From NCBI GenBank assembly GCA_021229015.1, contig CM037783.1:54708650-54772649 (forward strand): a stretch of 64,000 bases of DNA. Direction: 5' to 3'. The position numbers were made by a program, and so were the translations under genes. Below the pieces are notes generated by a model. It saw only the letters and a list, made by a program, of their open reading frames with translations. It had not been told where the DNA came from and searched no databases. This DNA is from Solen grandis. Taxonomy: Eukaryota; Mollusca; Bivalvia; Adapedonta; Solenidae. Shown here in pieces: positions 37,223-50,072 of this stretch (positions are counted from its first letter, which is position 1; each line of letters opens with the position of its first letter).

Positions 37223-37827
37223 TCATGACACATCTAGAAAAAATAACAATATTTTATATGATCTTCAACATGGATTTAGGCCTGCTCGCTCCTGTGAAAC
37301 ACAGCTCATCTCATTTCTACAAGACCTAACACAATCAAACAATACAGACCAACATAATTATAATGGATTTTGCTAAGGCTTTCGATAAGGTACCACATCG
37401 CCATCTACTGTACAAGCTTAAACATTATGGCATTACAGGCAGCACTCTTGGTTGGATTGAATACTTTCTGTCAAACAGAACTCAAACAGTTGCCCTTGAG
37501 GGTGTAGAATCAATTAAGGTACCTGTTTTGTCCAGTGTTCCACAAGGCACAGTACTTGGTCCCATCCTTTTTCTGATTTATATAAATGATCTCCCAGAAT
37601 ATCTCAAATATAGTAAACTCCGACTCTTCGCTGATGATAGTATTATTTATAACACCATCAATAACACAGAAGACGCTAAAAACCTCCAACTCGACCTAGA
37701 CGCTGCAAGTAAATGGGAGTCTGACTGGCTGATGCATTTCCATCCTGATAAATGCAACGTATTGAGCATCACACAAAAACGCAAACCTCTACAATTTACA
37801 TATAAACTTCGTGATTATCAAAGTTAA
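37223..37827 (+). pseudogene. Broken LINE reverse transcriptase
   Basis: The reverse transcriptase domain is plain: DFAKAFDKVPH (motif A region), SVPQGTVLGPILF and the catalytic FADDS (about 37627-37641). The longest frame is 37363-37827; recognisable RT sequence with a GFRPARSCETQL motif lies upstream in other frames (about 37270-37350), so at least two frameshifts precede it. The frame breaks again at about 37815-37830. There is no endonuclease domain, as expected of a 5'-truncated copy. Confidence 0.8.
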
Positions 37828-38365
37828 AAATGCAAAATATCTAGGTGTAACTATACAAGATAATTTGAAATGGGACACAGACATATAAATAGTGTAACAA
37901 GTAAGGCTAACCAATCCCTGGGCTTTCTACGACGCAATTTCCGCATCAAATCTAGTAAAGTTAATATTGCCAAAGGGCCCAAAAAAAAAAAAAGCCCGCT
38001 TTGTAACAAATAGATATCACAACACTAGTTCTGTCTCCAACATGTTGCACAATCTTAACTTGCCCTCATTAGAAATAAGAAGAACAAGATCACGATTTAT
38101 AATGTTATACAAAATCATTCATCATGTTGTTGCAATCTACCCACCTCCAAATTTACTGATAATAGCTGACCAAAGAACAAGAAATAACAATCCTTATACA
38201 TTCAAACACATTCATACTGTCAAAGATTCATACAAGTACTCCTTTTATCCCAGAACTGTAGCACAGTGGAACCTCCTGCCATTGCAGGCCCACAAAGCAG
38301 CCACAGTGGATGCCTTTAAAGCCCTGATCCCTGTGTCTGTTCTCATCCCCATTTTCCAGCAGTAG
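37828..38365 (+). pseudogene. LINE ORF2 C-terminal remnant
   Basis: Carries the C-terminal signature of Jockey/CR1-type ORF2 proteins (HINSVTSKANQSLGFLRRN, ARFVTNRY, TVAQWNLLP). The readable frame 37967-38365 follows frameshifts and an A-rich run (KKKK, about 37981-37993) where part of the usual sequence between these motifs is missing. Confidence 0.7.
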
Positions 38366-38844
38366 ATAGCATATACTTTGTACAGTAGTTTTAAATTGCA
38401 CTTGTAGATATTAACTAAAACCTTTAAACATCACTTCAGATTGATAGCTCTGAACTGTAATATACACCTCTTGATTTATAAATTAGGCGCTGGCACAAAA
38501 TCTTCAAAATTAAAGGAGTGCTGTATATAGAAGAAGAAGAAAAAGAAACTTCATATGTGGATAGATCTCATTGAGGGGGCATGCAGTGACCATGAACCAT
38601 AACTCTTTGTTGCGTAATTTTGGAGTTATTGCCCTTTGTAAATTTTCATACTTAATTTTGTCCGGGGCCGTAACTCAGAAAGTATAAAAGGCATCAAGAT
38701 GAAACTTGAAACAAGAACTGTAAATTTCATTCCAGTGACAAAGCGACATGTGGGGGGTATTTGTGCCATTACAATGGCAGTTCTAGTTAACCCATAAAAA
38801 TTGCCCTGGTTGCTGTTAACTTTTAAAAAGTCCCAGACCCTAAT

Positions 38845-38950
38845 TAGATGGACACTGTTTGGTGATCAAAATTTTCAGCGGACACCGTTTTGTGACCAAA
38901 ATTTTCAGCGGACACCGTTTGGTGACCAAAATTTCAGCTGTCACCGCTGC
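38845..38950 (+). repeat. Short tandem repeat, ~33-bp units
   Basis: About three units built on GTGACCAAAATTTTCAG and CGGACACCGTTT. Non-coding; reads as a degenerate open frame on both strands. Confidence 0.6.
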
Positions 38951-39419
38951 CTTTGCAGGCGCTGTCCAACTTTGCCTGATTTGCCTGGGTAAAACAGTCA
39001 CCATGCAGGGGCAGTTCCTATTTTGTGACCATGGTATAAATATGGTTGGTAGAATCTTAACATGGAATGCATTGGTGGGGAACATGAAATGAAAGTAAAT
39101 TTATGCTAAGCTATTGTTTATCAACTTCTCAGAGAGTACCAAATTATCATCATAAAACAACATTAAGGGTGAAACTTTTGGAACTGATTATGTTAAAGCT
39201 CACCAATCACAAATCACTGTGTTCAAATTTATATCCCAAGACAGAACATTGTGTTACAATATTCATGACTTACATCGTAGGTTGTCTGTGGCTTATTGAT
39301 GCTTTGTAATTTTTTGCCCTAGCATTTTTGTACTCTGAATAGTAGCAAGACATAATTTTAATGGAACTAACCATGCATTGTGTATCAAACAGACTAACTT
39401 GTGGTGCTAGTTAGGGATC

Positions 39420-40580
39420 TCCTTGTCCAAGTCCTTCTTGTCCCATTTTATCATGTCCTATTCTTTTGTTTCCTATCCTGACATGCCCCATCCTGTCACG
39501 TCCTATCTCATTGTCCATCCTTCATCCTTCTCATTCTGTTTTCTTCAATACCATTCATCTCTTACCCATTTCATCCCACCCTATTACCTTCCCCCCCCAA
39601 CATCCAGGCACATCCCTTTGTGTCCCATCCATTTGCATCCAACCCCATCAAGTTCAATTCTGTTACATCCCTTGATGTAAATTTTGATGTGTCCCCACAT
39701 GTCATGTTTTTAACTGTCAAATCCTATCTCATCATGTCCCCATCTGTCATGTCCTATTCTGTTAATACCTGTCTCATCATGTCCCCACCTGTCATGTCCT
39801 ATTCTATTAATACCTGTCTCATCATGTCCCCACCTGTCATGTCCTATTCTATTAATACCTGTCTCATCATGTCCCCACCTGTCATGTCCTATTCTATTAA
39901 TACCAGTCTCATCATGTCCCCACCTGTCATGTCCTATTCTATCAAATCCTACCTCATCATGTCCCCCACCTGTCATGTCTTATTTTGTCAAATCCTACCT
40001 CATCATGTCCCAGCTTGTCATGTCCTATTCTATCAAATCCAACCTCATTATGTCCCCCACCTGTCATGTCCTATTCTATCAAATCCTATCTCATCATGTC
40101 CCCACATTTCATGTCCTATTCTGTCAAATCCTATCTCATCATTTTCTAACCTGTCATGTTCTTTTCTATCAAATCCTATCTCATCATGTCACCCACCTGT
40201 CAAGTCTTATTCTGTCCCTTTCCATCGTGCCCCCACTTGTCATGTCCTGTCCAATCCCATCATTTTCCACTTGTCATGTTCTTCTATGTCCCTTCCAGTC
40301 ATGTTCTGTCCCATCCTATCATGTCCCCCACCTGTCATGTCCTGTCCCATCTGACCATGTCCTCCACCTTTCATGTCCTGTGCCATCCAATCATGTCCCC
40401 TTTTTGTCATGTCCCCCACTTGTCATGTTCTGTCCCATCCTATCATGTCCCCCCACCTGTCATGTCCTGTCCCATCCAACCATGTCCTCCACCTGTCATG
40501 TCCTGTCCCATCCCATCATGTCCCCCACCTGTCATGTCATCATATCCCATCCCATCCCATCCTGATGTATCCTATTAAAT
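39420..40580 (+). repeat. Minisatellite, 45-bp and variant units
   Basis: A long pyrimidine-rich array based on CCACCTGTCATGTCC. In the centre (about 39736-39935) units are exactly 45 bp (starts 39781, 39826, 39871, 39916); towards the 3' end they change to shorter CATGTCCCCCACCTGT units. Because 45 is a multiple of three, long open frames arise on both strands (up to 244 codons); they have no other support. Confidence 0.85.
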
Positions 40581-40604
40581 TGAATCATATCCTGTTTATC
40601 TCTT

Positions 40605-42600
40605 TGTCAAGGTGCTGTATCACATCCTTTTTATACGCTGCTGGTGGCGGTCGTATATTGGCGTCATCTTCTCCGTCTGTCCGTACGTCCATACGTCCGT
40701 ACATCCATATCTTGTGAACGCAACTCCTCCTATGTTTCTGAATGAATTTTTTCAAAACTTGGTCAATGTCATAACTAAAATTGGTAAATGTGCATGAAGT
40801 GACAATTTTCCAGTTCATTGATTTTTACAAGATTTGTGTCTCTTGAAACTTAGTCTCTGTAGCTGATTGATATTGCAGCCTTGTGAACGCAACTCATCCT
40901 ACATTCCTGAATGAATCTTTTCAAAACTTGGTCAATGTCATAACTAAAATTGGTAAATGTGCATGAAGTGACAATTTTCCAGTTCATTGATTTTTACAAG
41001 ATTTATGTCCCTTGAAACTTAGTCTCTTTAGCTGAATAATATTGCAACCTTGTGAATGCAACTCCTCCTACATTTCTGAATGAATCTTTTCAAAACTTGG
41101 TCAATGTCATAACTATAATGGGTAGATGTGCATGAAGTGGTGATTTTCCAGTTCATTGATTTTTACAAGATTTGTGTCCCCTGAAACTTAGTTTCTGTAG
41201 CTGATTGATATTGCAGCCTTGTGAACGCAACTCCTCCTACGTTTCTGAATGAATCTTTTCAAAACTTGATCAGTGGCATTACTATAATGGGTAGATGTGC
41301 ATGAAGTTGCGATTTTCCGGTTCATTAATTTTTGAAAGATTTTTGTCCCTTGAAACTTAGTCTCTTTAGCTGATTGATATTTCAGCCTTGTGAATGCAAT
41401 TCCTTGTATGTTTCTGACCTAATCTTTTCAAAACTTGGGCAATGTCATTACTATACTTGGTAGAAATGCACAAAGCAGGGATTTTGATGTTCATCAATAT
41501 TTGCAATAGTTATGCCTTTCTAAACATGGTCTCTTGAAAACACAACTCAAGTTTCTAAACAGATAAAAGTGCTTAAAGCAGGGATTTTCTGGTACAGTGA
41601 TTTTTGCAAGAGTTATGCGGAGAAAGAAAAAAGGATTTATATTGATACTGCTATTTGACATACTTTCATATTGGAAACCTTTTTAGGGTTCTATCTCTGT
41701 TCAGCTAAATTAATTCATTATGAGCTTATGCTTACAGAAATGTTTAAAGCAATATCATTATGTCAATGTGCTGCATAACATCCTGTTTATCATTATGTCA
41801 ATGTGCTGCATAACATCCTGTTTATCATTATGTCAAGGTGCTGCATAACATCCTGTTTATCATTATGTCAATGTGCTGCATAACATCCTGTTTATCATTA
41901 TGTCAATGTGCTGCATAACATCCTGTTTATCATTACGTGCTGCATAACATCCTGTTTATCATTATGTCAATGTGCTGCATAACATCACATCATTGTATCA
42001 AGGTGCTGCATCTAATCCTTTTTATCATTGTGTCAAGGTGCTGCATCTAATCCTTTTTATCATTGTGTCAAGGTGCTGCATCTAATCCTTTTTATCATTG
42101 TGTCAAGGTGCTGCATCTAATCCTTTTTATCATTGTGTCAAGGTGCTGCATCTAATCCTTTTTATCATTGTGTCAAGGTGCTGCATCTAATCCTTTTTAT
42201 CATTGTGTCAAGGTGCTGCATCTAATCCTTTTTATCATTGTGTCAAGGTGCTGCATCTAATCCTTTTTATCATTGTGTCAAGGTGTTGCATTACATCACA
42301 TCATTGTGTCAAGGTGCTGCATCACATCCTGTTTATCATTGTGTCAAGGTATTATATAACATTATTTTCATGTCAAGATGCTGCATCACATCTTTTATCA
42401 TTGTTCAAGGTGTATTCCTTTTTATTGTGTCAAGGTTTTTTCCTTTTAATCAATGTATCAAGGTGCTGCATCACATCCTGTTTATCATTGTGTCAAGGTA
42501 TTATATAACATTATTTTCATGTCAAGATGCTGCATCAAATCCTTTTAATCAATGTGTCAAGGTGCTGTATCACATTGTGTTCATCATTGTGTCAAGGTCC
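40605..42600 (+). repeat. Minisatellite, 35-bp units, split by family F
   Basis: Units of 35 bp based on TGTCAAGGTGCTGCAT and ATCCTTTTTATCATT. One unit lies at 40605-40637; the main array is 41751-42600, with an early CCTGTTTATCATTATG subtype and a later CCTTTTTATCATTGTG subtype, then decayed variants. The interruption at 40638-41750 is a family F element. Confidence 0.8.
40638..41750 (+). mobile_element. Hairpin/tandem-array element, family F
   Basis: It starts with a palindrome TATACG...CGTATA (40638-40663) and a CCGTCTGTCCGTACGTCC-type tract (about 40672-40705), then about five units of 169 bp (CTTGTGAACG words at 40711, 40880, 41049, 41218). The last units decay and no 3' hairpin is recognisable, so the 3' boundary is set only by the return of the minisatellite. 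Confidence 0.6.
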
Positions 42601-45600
42601 TATGGTACCTGCAATGAATTGCAATATATTGCTTACTGCTGGTCTCAAACAAGGGACTTGCAGCTCACAGATCTGGCAAGCAACAAGATGAGCCCAGTTG
42701 TTCATATTTCTGGAGAAAAAATTGTTTCTTATGATATTTAAGTTTCAGTCAGAATTTTTGTCATCTTTGCTCAGATGAATAAATCAGTATCACTGAAAAG
42801 CACTTTTTTTTTTAAGAAAAAGTTTTAATTTCTTTCTGAAAATATATATATAGGTTTACTTGTGAAAAGAAAATAAGAAAAATATTAGTAAAAAGTATTG
42901 TTTTAAAACAAAAAAAAGCCAGCATTAACAATTTTTAATTAAGTGAATGGTAATGAATGTTTACAATTCATTTTGATTGATAGATATAAACATGGCCTCT
43001 GTTGCTTTAGATTACTAGATAAAACTGCTATTTTCAGATCCAAATTAGGAGCTGCATGAAGATGTTAAAGTGTCACATCTGATTCATATGTCAGACGCTT
43101 TTAAGTGTAATCTCATCACAGCATTCCAGCCCTGCAAAATAAAGTGATGTTGAGAGACATGCCTGCTAGTTCCCACTGAGGAAAACCACTGGGCTGGAAA
43201 AGAGAGATAAATATAAAAACCTGATAATGAAGGCAATAAAATGTAATCACTGTTTACCTGTAGTAGAAGCTGCCCACAAATGGTGGTAAAAACCACGTAG
43301 CAACATAAAAGGAAATGCGGTAAATATATCGTTCTTGTGTAGCTGTGGTAGCGAATTCTTCGGTTTAACATCATCAAATAAATGAAAGCAATTACTCATG
43401 GACAGTTAAACAAGGTGCCAGCAGTTGCCTTGGGCTAATTTGGCGGTTCGGAGACCCATCAATAGCCGTGATTCGTCAGGAAAGCGCTTTGAGGTAGATT
43501 TGGGGGGAATTTTTATTAACTGCGCAGAAATTATTAGCGACCATGATTCTTCAGAGGAGATGTTTTGCTGATAGTATCTGAATGTTGGACTTTTATTTAT
43601 GTCTTAAGGGTTTAAACACAGGTGTATTAAGTTGATTGAGAACCAGCGCAGTAATGTTGATGGACATTTTAAACGCGCAAGTTGGAGAGGGGACGGAAAT
43701 GAGACTGAAGATTATGACTCTGATTTGTTGATTGTTTATATGCCTGAGGGTTGCAGACCTGATCTTCACCATTCTTCATAATGCTGAAATATGGTCTCAA
43801 AGTCTGAAATACTCAAATATTACACTCAAATGTATATCACAGATACACATATAATTATATCATACAAATAGTTATCATATTCAAATATCATACTCAGTTG
43901 AAATATCATATTTAGATATTCTCAGATATCATACAAGTGAAGTTATCATGTTTTATCCCCCAGTCAGATATATTCAGATATACTCATGTATCTTACAAAT
44001 AAGTTAACATACTCAAATATTATTCTCAAATCAAATCAGATTATAATCTTATATTATACAAATGAATCTATCAAATATACTCAAACCAGTTATACTCATA
44101 TTTTATATTTTATAGAAATAAAAGATATCATACTTACGTATGATACTCAAATCAAATATCATCTGTTGATATACTCAAATCCTGTAGTGAATCAGTGATG
44201 GTATCTTGCATTATTTCAAAGTAGTTTTAAATACATGGAGCTTAATGTTGTTCTGCACATTGATGCATGCTCAAATATAAGAAGCAATTTTCACGTGCAA
44301 AACAATAAATTTACACATTGCTATCTGAAAATTCATCAGTTATTCATTTGGGTTATTCTTGTTTACCTCTGGGCAGATTACCAAAAAATTACAATTATTA
44401 AATTAACTTTGTGGACACAGTTTTTAATGAGCTTTAGTTGTTTATATTTTGAGACTTCTTATTTAATGGCTTAGCAAACTAGTAGAATTTTTTCTTTGAT
44501 ATCGATTTAGATAAATCTATTTTTAAGACATTCTTGATGCATGAACATAGTATAATAATGAAACATATTTATTTCAGTAACAAGAAATTATACAATTTTT
44601 GGCAAATATTTGTGTGGAACACATTATTCTGAAAAAAGAGAAGAAAACAATGTAAATGGGGATCTGAGTAAGAGAGAGAGAGAGTGCATGTGTTTATATG
44701 TTTATAAATGCACATTGAGACCATTTAAGAGTTCATTATGAAGATATTTAAACAAATTTAAAGATAATCATATGGATGCAATAATGTTTGCACATACTGG
44801 TATATTTTTGAAAAGGTAATGTGAAAATGTGAAGAAAGGTCCCCCAAACACACACACACACTTAAAGTAAAACAACATAAATAATTAAAAAAGAATGAAG
44901 GTTGGAAATAAAATCAGTAGGTAAGTTAACCACAAACAAATACTTTTTCAGAATGGCCTAAAGGTAGCCCGGTCTTCTTATGTTTTAAAAAGGAAATATT
45001 CATTACCAACATAGACAGGAAAATTAAACTTTTTTTGGCTATATCCTGTTCATACCTCAAATTATTACTTGCATATTCCTCAGAAAAACACAGTCCTGTA
45101 ATTTCTGTGTATTTTCATAAAAGTCTGTTTTAGTGACAAGCTCCTCAAACCAGAGCTAGATAGATTTTCCGGATGCAGAAAACCACAAGTGTGTGTAACC
45201 AAAAAGAGAGGTAGGGGAGAGGCCATATTAATCTGATGTACTTTGTATTCCTTGAAATTAATAGATGTCCCTTCCTATCTTCTCCATGTTTCATGTATAT
45301 ATTGCTTACCTTGCTAGCTTAAAGAAGTTTTTAATGTTCCCTGAAGGACAAGCATAAATCGTAGTTGGCTTGAAAACTACTGGATGGATTAACTTCAAAC
45401 TTGGAATATAGGTACCAGAGTTGTTCTGTAAGAGAACGCTTGTTGGTACATGTTCCATTCCTCTCCACGAATAATTCAGGCTCTAAAATAATAGTTGCAA
45501 GCATGAGGCGAGTGCCCGTGTTCTTGAACATATGTCTGATGAAATGTATAAGTGCATTGCAAAAAAACACACCATAACTCTACCTTTTTATCTATGTTTA

Positions 45601-45647
45601 TTTTTCTTGTTCAGAAATTAACTTAAAATTAAGTTCAAACTATAATT
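42601..45647. other. Non-coding stretch
   Basis: No exon recognised. 43380-43760 is a less AT-rich, repeat-free island. (GA)n lies near 44675 and (CA)n near 44850. Short frames lack domains. Confidence 0.4.
43800..44190 (+). repeat. Degenerate ATACTCAAATATCAT-type simple repeat
   Basis: Many irregularly spaced copies of ACTCAAAT, ATATCATA and CAGATAT words give a low-complexity block; the period is not constant. Confidence 0.6.
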
Positions 45648-45888
45648 TATCCCTTTCCCTCATATAGACTCATTTTGACTCACTCAATAGGTATCACATA
45701 AAGCCTGATCTGCAGAAAACCACAGTTAAACTTTACCAAATTTAATTACAAAATCCTCATTTCCAGACCACTGAGGAGCAGCGAACAGCATAAAACCTGA
45801 TCAGCCTGCGAGTTACTCGCAGGCTGATCTGGTTTTATGCTGTTCGCATAGGTCTTTTCATGGTTTCCTCTATGAGGGAAAGGGTTAA
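45648..45888 (+). mobile_element. MITE family 1
   Basis: Near-complete copy; the left TTAA is altered to TTAT while the right GGGTTAA is intact. Central palindrome present. Confidence 0.8.
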
Positions 45889-47530
45889 CCCTTTACAGCT
45901 ACTTTGTGATTAATAAAAGTTGCAGGTTTAATGCAGGTTTGATTCCATTTGATAGTGGAGAATTTCCTGTAGTTCCTTTTAATTTTTGATTGGCTCTTAT
46001 TCCGGTGTTCAAAAAAGCTCCGGGGAACATAACCTTATTCTGTTAGATTCTTTTTATTTAAGAGATCAACAATGATGGAATATGATTTCATTAAATTTTA
46101 TCAAATTATGAAATTGCGCTTTGATTAAACTTTTAAAACAGATATGCTGGTATACAGGGGACATAACACATCGTGTGATTCCCATTATGTAATTCAACAA
46201 ACTCCAGGCTTCAGGGGTTGGATTAAGGTAATTAATTTCATTTTTTCATTTTTAGCTTGTCTGTTTCAAAGAAAAAGTCGAGCTATTATGATTGCTGGGT
46301 TGTTGTTTTTGTCATCATTTTGCAAAAACTTTGATGTAGTCCATTTCTCAAACATTTTTAACAGACAATCATCGGCATCCGCATGTGGTGCTCTTGTTCT
46401 TTGCTCATGCAGTTTGCAAAGTGGTAAGGTTGGACTTTTAGGAGAATTTAATAGATATATATCATCTATCCTTCAATTTCTACAGTTATTGTTTTATAAC
46501 ACTATCATCCTTATTTCTTGAGCATTCTTGATCAAACTTGGAGACAGTGTTTATTGCCATAATATTTTGGCCAAGTTTGATTATGACTGATTTCAGACCA
46601 CAAGCTAGTATTTAATATATATTAAACTACCTTATTTCATCATCTTAAAATCCTAGTATCCTGATTTACTGTGTCAAGTAATTTTGATAAAACTTAGAAA
46701 TAATGCTGACCTCTGGGTCCAAATTTGATTATGTCTAATATCGAACCATTTGGTCATGAATGATATTAGAAAACTTATTAAAAGCTATAGTAGTCATATG
46801 AGCAAAAAAGAGCCATCTTAATAAAAGAAATGTGCATGGGAGAGATCATATTTCTGTTTGTTTTTCACTTAAAAAGATACTGAGTGATTGACCACTAGTA
46901 CATTTGTTTGGGATGCACTCTTACAGTTCTCTGATTTTCTGCACTAAGATATCCATCATCTGCAGTTGTTGTTCAGTTTATTAGAATGCTCTTGCATTGG
47001 CTGACTTTTTCCCTCGTTAACCTAGAGAAGTTAATTAATACCAAGGTGTCATCAGATTGTTGAATTGCCATTCTGAATGATGAGGTACCAAATCAATACT
47101 AGGAGAAGATATATGTTTCACATGCATTGCTGAATGAAAATAAGATATTCATGTCTTTATTTCAAGAACTAAGATGCTTGACACATTACGTGGTGAATAT
47201 TAAATTACTGAACTGTAAATGGTATATGAAACAATGGACTTCCCTCTCCAGTGCAGACTGTGGAAGATGAGGTACAAGGTATTGCAAACAGAGGAGACCC
47301 TGGTCTGGTTTTGCTTTGTTTACCCGGCACATACACATGTAAATATGAGGTTTTAAAATTTCAGTCAAGACTGAAAATGGCCTCCTATAGAAGCAAAGTC
47401 TGTAGAAAAGCATCTCTTAATATATTATTGAAAAAAAAAATGAATTTCAGTCTGTCGTAAGAATTTTATACTATCTTTCTTAATATGATAATCTTAATAC
47501 TATAAAAATGTCTGCATATCTACCTTCAAA
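45889..47530. other. Non-coding stretch with decayed repeat
   Basis: 46520-46770 holds weak copies of the family G unit (ATCAAACTTGG, TTTATTGCCATAATAT, CCAAGTTTGATTATGA). 47240-47310 resembles the MITE family 3 core (GCAAACAGAGGAGACCCTG). An open frame at 46144-46521 has no recognisable domain. Confidence 0.35.
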
Positions 47531-47736
47531 TTAACCCTTATCATGCTAAATTCTTTAATTAGACTTTATTGTCCTGCCTTTATTTTGGAAGGTGTTTAAA
47601 GGGGTGCTTGGTTAAAATTTATTGACTGAAGAGTACACAGTGCAGGCTCTGATTAGACTGCAGGGATGTGCTGGCTGCTCCTGGTCTGCACTGGTTGCAA
47701 AGGCAGTCACAAGTGCCTACAGTATCATAAGAGTTA
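47531..47736 (+). mobile_element. TTAA-ended MITE (family 2)
   Basis: It begins TTAACCCTTATCATGCTAAA; the right end near 47736 is GAGTTAA. The core GCAGGCTCTGATTAGACTGC and CTGGTCTGCAC recur inverted in the copy ending at 49442. Confidence 0.6.
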
Positions 47737-49235
47737 AGTTATTTTTATTTGAATTCATTTCATGTCTGTAATCTGAATTGACTGGTCTGATTTGCTTTTA
47801 CAGAATACTGGAATCCTAAGAGGTTTGTCCCATGTTGTAGACTAGGTAATATATATTGCATGGCTTTCGCGAGTTGAGCTTGATTAACCTGCACACTGTA
47901 CATGAGTGCGTACATGTGCACAAATGTATGTGGGTGGGTTAATCAAGATCATGAGTGAAGCCAGTGCAATATATGTCTTGTAACATGGCCAAAATAAAGG
48001 AAGGAGGTGGTGCTACAGTCTTGTGACTTTTTTTATGCAGCTGGTCCCAGATATTGAGCACTTTTGGTATCGGAGAGAAATCCTGTGAAAATTACCAATT
48101 AGTGAAAGGAAAGTTTCCTCTTAACCAATCAAATAACTCTTTCCAAACAAACACTCGCATTTCGGCACCTTCAGTACAGACACGCAGAGAAGGACATACT
48201 AAATCTGTTATAGTTGTTAGTTTTTGCATTTTACCATGGATCTGAACTACCTTGCGAAAAATATATTCATATCACATGTTGACTTGTCTTTAGTAGATTC
48301 TATTTATATTTTCAAACAGTCTCAAATTCAGTGTGACAATACCAGTTTCAAACATTTAGGAAAATGATTGTGATGTGCTGTTCGTGACAAGCAAATAATG
48401 AACTGTGTAGGATTTCCTGAATATTCGGAAATCCTGTACATCTGACAAGTTAAAGAATCATTAGGTCCAATGTGTAGAGAACAATTTTCCACTTTGCATA
48501 CGTTATATCCCATTTAAAATTGATGAAGGATAAAATTAATGAAAGTATAATATTCTTGATAAAGCCATCGATGAAATTGACGAGAATTAGTCCCCCTTGA
48601 AAATCGATGATTATACAATAAGCAACTTAAAGTTACGTTAGGAACTGGCCCCATATTAAGTGGCTTCTAATTCTGGGTCCAGGGTCTATTTCTGCCAACA
48701 ATTCTTAGCGCTATGTAAAGCTAAAATACTTGAGAGCAAATTTCATTATTCTTGTTTCTCTAATACAAATACCCAAATGTTTCATTTCTTAACAATTATT
48801 GCTTGATATTAAGGTAATAACTCATTTTAGCTTAGACATGTACTTGATTATTTCATAAGATAGTAATAGTGGAATGTGTATCTACCTAGTTTAAGAATTT
48901 AAATTTTACTTAGCGCTAAGTATTATTGGTGGAATTTGAACCAGATTATATTACACTTGCCTTCTTTTTCTAATTCATTTTTTATAAAACAGGAAACAGA
49001 TGGATTTTCAAAAGTATGCAAGTGACATTTTAAAAAACAAAGTTTCTACAGTCCTATGTGAAATTAATTGGAATGATTTATAATTGATTATCAAATCATT
49101 TGAGCTTCTGATACTTCCAATCATTTTATTATGTTTTATAACCCGATTCCTTTAACTACTAGCGAAGATATTAAACATTTAAAATATCTGCTTCTCTTTC
49201 TAGTGGCTAGACTAAGCTGCTGTCAACCTGTACAA
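47737..49235. other. Non-coding stretch
   Basis: No gene recognised; AT-rich with short frames only. Confidence 0.35.
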
Positions 49236-49442
49236 TACTGCTGGCACTTGGTGACTGCCTTTGTGACCTGTGCAGACCAAGATTAGCCTACACATCTGTG
49301 CAGTCTGATCATGGTCTGCACTGTATTCTATTCAGTCATTCAGTCAATAAATTTTCAGCAAGCACCCCAAAACAACTAATGGTACAGTCCAAAAAGAAGA
49401 AAGGACAAGTCCAATTAAGAAATTTAGCATGGTAAGGGTTAA
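49236..49442 (-). mobile_element. TTAA-ended MITE (family 2), minus orientation
   Basis: The right end TTTAGCATGGTAAGGGTTAA is the inverse of the family 2 start at 47531. The left boundary is approximate. Confidence 0.6.
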
Positions 49443-49829
49443 TGGAGTATATTTCTTAAAAATAAGAGAGATGGATCCGGATGCTATAAACACCTCCTGT
49501 AGAGCATCATGAAGATGACATGTCCCTGAAGGAAACTGTGCAGTCAGTCAGAAACTCAACCAAATGAATGAGCTGATAAAATTCATTGAAGTTTGTTTTA
49601 TGGCAATGTATTGCTACAAGCTAGTCTATACATCATCGTGCAGCGGAATTCATACCTGTAAACCTAGTGAACATTCCCTTTCTTCTTTAGCTCTCTTCTT
49701 TGTGGACTTTGTCAGAGGCCAGTCCATGCTAACCTCATACAGTAAAAATCATCAATTTCCGTGGATAACAAATTTTTGTTGGTTTTGTTGAAGTCTTATC
49801 ACTAATATTTCCCATATGAAAACATCCAT

Positions 49830-50010
49830 TTAACCCTTTCCCTCATAGAGGAAACCATGAAAAGACCTATGCAAACAGCAAAAAACCAGATCAGGTTTTA
49901 TGCTGTTCGCTGCTCCTCAGTGGTCTGGAAATGAGGATTTTCTGCAGATCAGGCTTTATGTGGTACCTATTCAGTGTGTCAAAATGAGTCTATATGAGGG
50001 AAAGGGTTAA
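49830..50010 (-). mobile_element. MITE family 1, internally deleted
   Basis: 181-bp minus-strand copy with both TTAA termini. The central palindrome and part of the body are deleted. Confidence 0.8.
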
Positions 50011-50072
50011 TAGATGTTACATTTTCTAGAACATGAATCCCTGAATAGCCATTGATACAAATTCAACATAAT

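Larger units (their letters stand above)
37181..38544 (+). mobile_element. 5'-truncated non-LTR retrotransposon (Jockey/CR1-like)
   Basis: Inserted in the family B array with a candidate 7-bp target duplication GAAACTT (37174-37180 and 38545-38551). It ends in a GAA-rich microsatellite tail (about 38530-38544) rather than poly(A), as in CR1/L2-like elements. Coding is limited to a broken reverse transcriptase and a C-terminal region, listed as pseudogenes. Confidence 0.75.
36405..38786 (+). mobile_element. Hairpin/tandem-array element, family B, split by a LINE
   Basis: The 5' palindrome (36405-36441) has outer arms TATACCCCC/GGGGGTTATA and inner arms ACAAC/GTTGT. A CCGTCCGTCTG tract follows (about 36470-36485), then units of about 156 bp (GTCCTGGCC words at 36821, 36977, 37134). 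Near the 3' end GGGGGGTAT (38752-38760) inverts the 5' start. The 3' hairpin GCCATT-AC-AATGGC (38765-38778) is followed by AGTT, CTAG and TT. A run of about 19 G lies near 36726. The array is interrupted at 37181-38544 by a retrotransposon. Confidence 0.8.

Noticed and set aside
39620..40354. 244-codon open frame in the pyrimidine-rich array
   Set aside because: It is produced by a 45-bp minisatellite, with an equally long-range open frame on the other strand.
41751..42600. CRISPR-like array with 35-bp period
   Set aside because: Units are directly tandem with no unique spacers, and the genome is eukaryotic.
46144..46521. 125-codon open frame with hydrophobic segments
   Set aside because: No recognisable domain, no convincing splice sites, and AT-rich composition like its surroundings; a chance frame is likelier.
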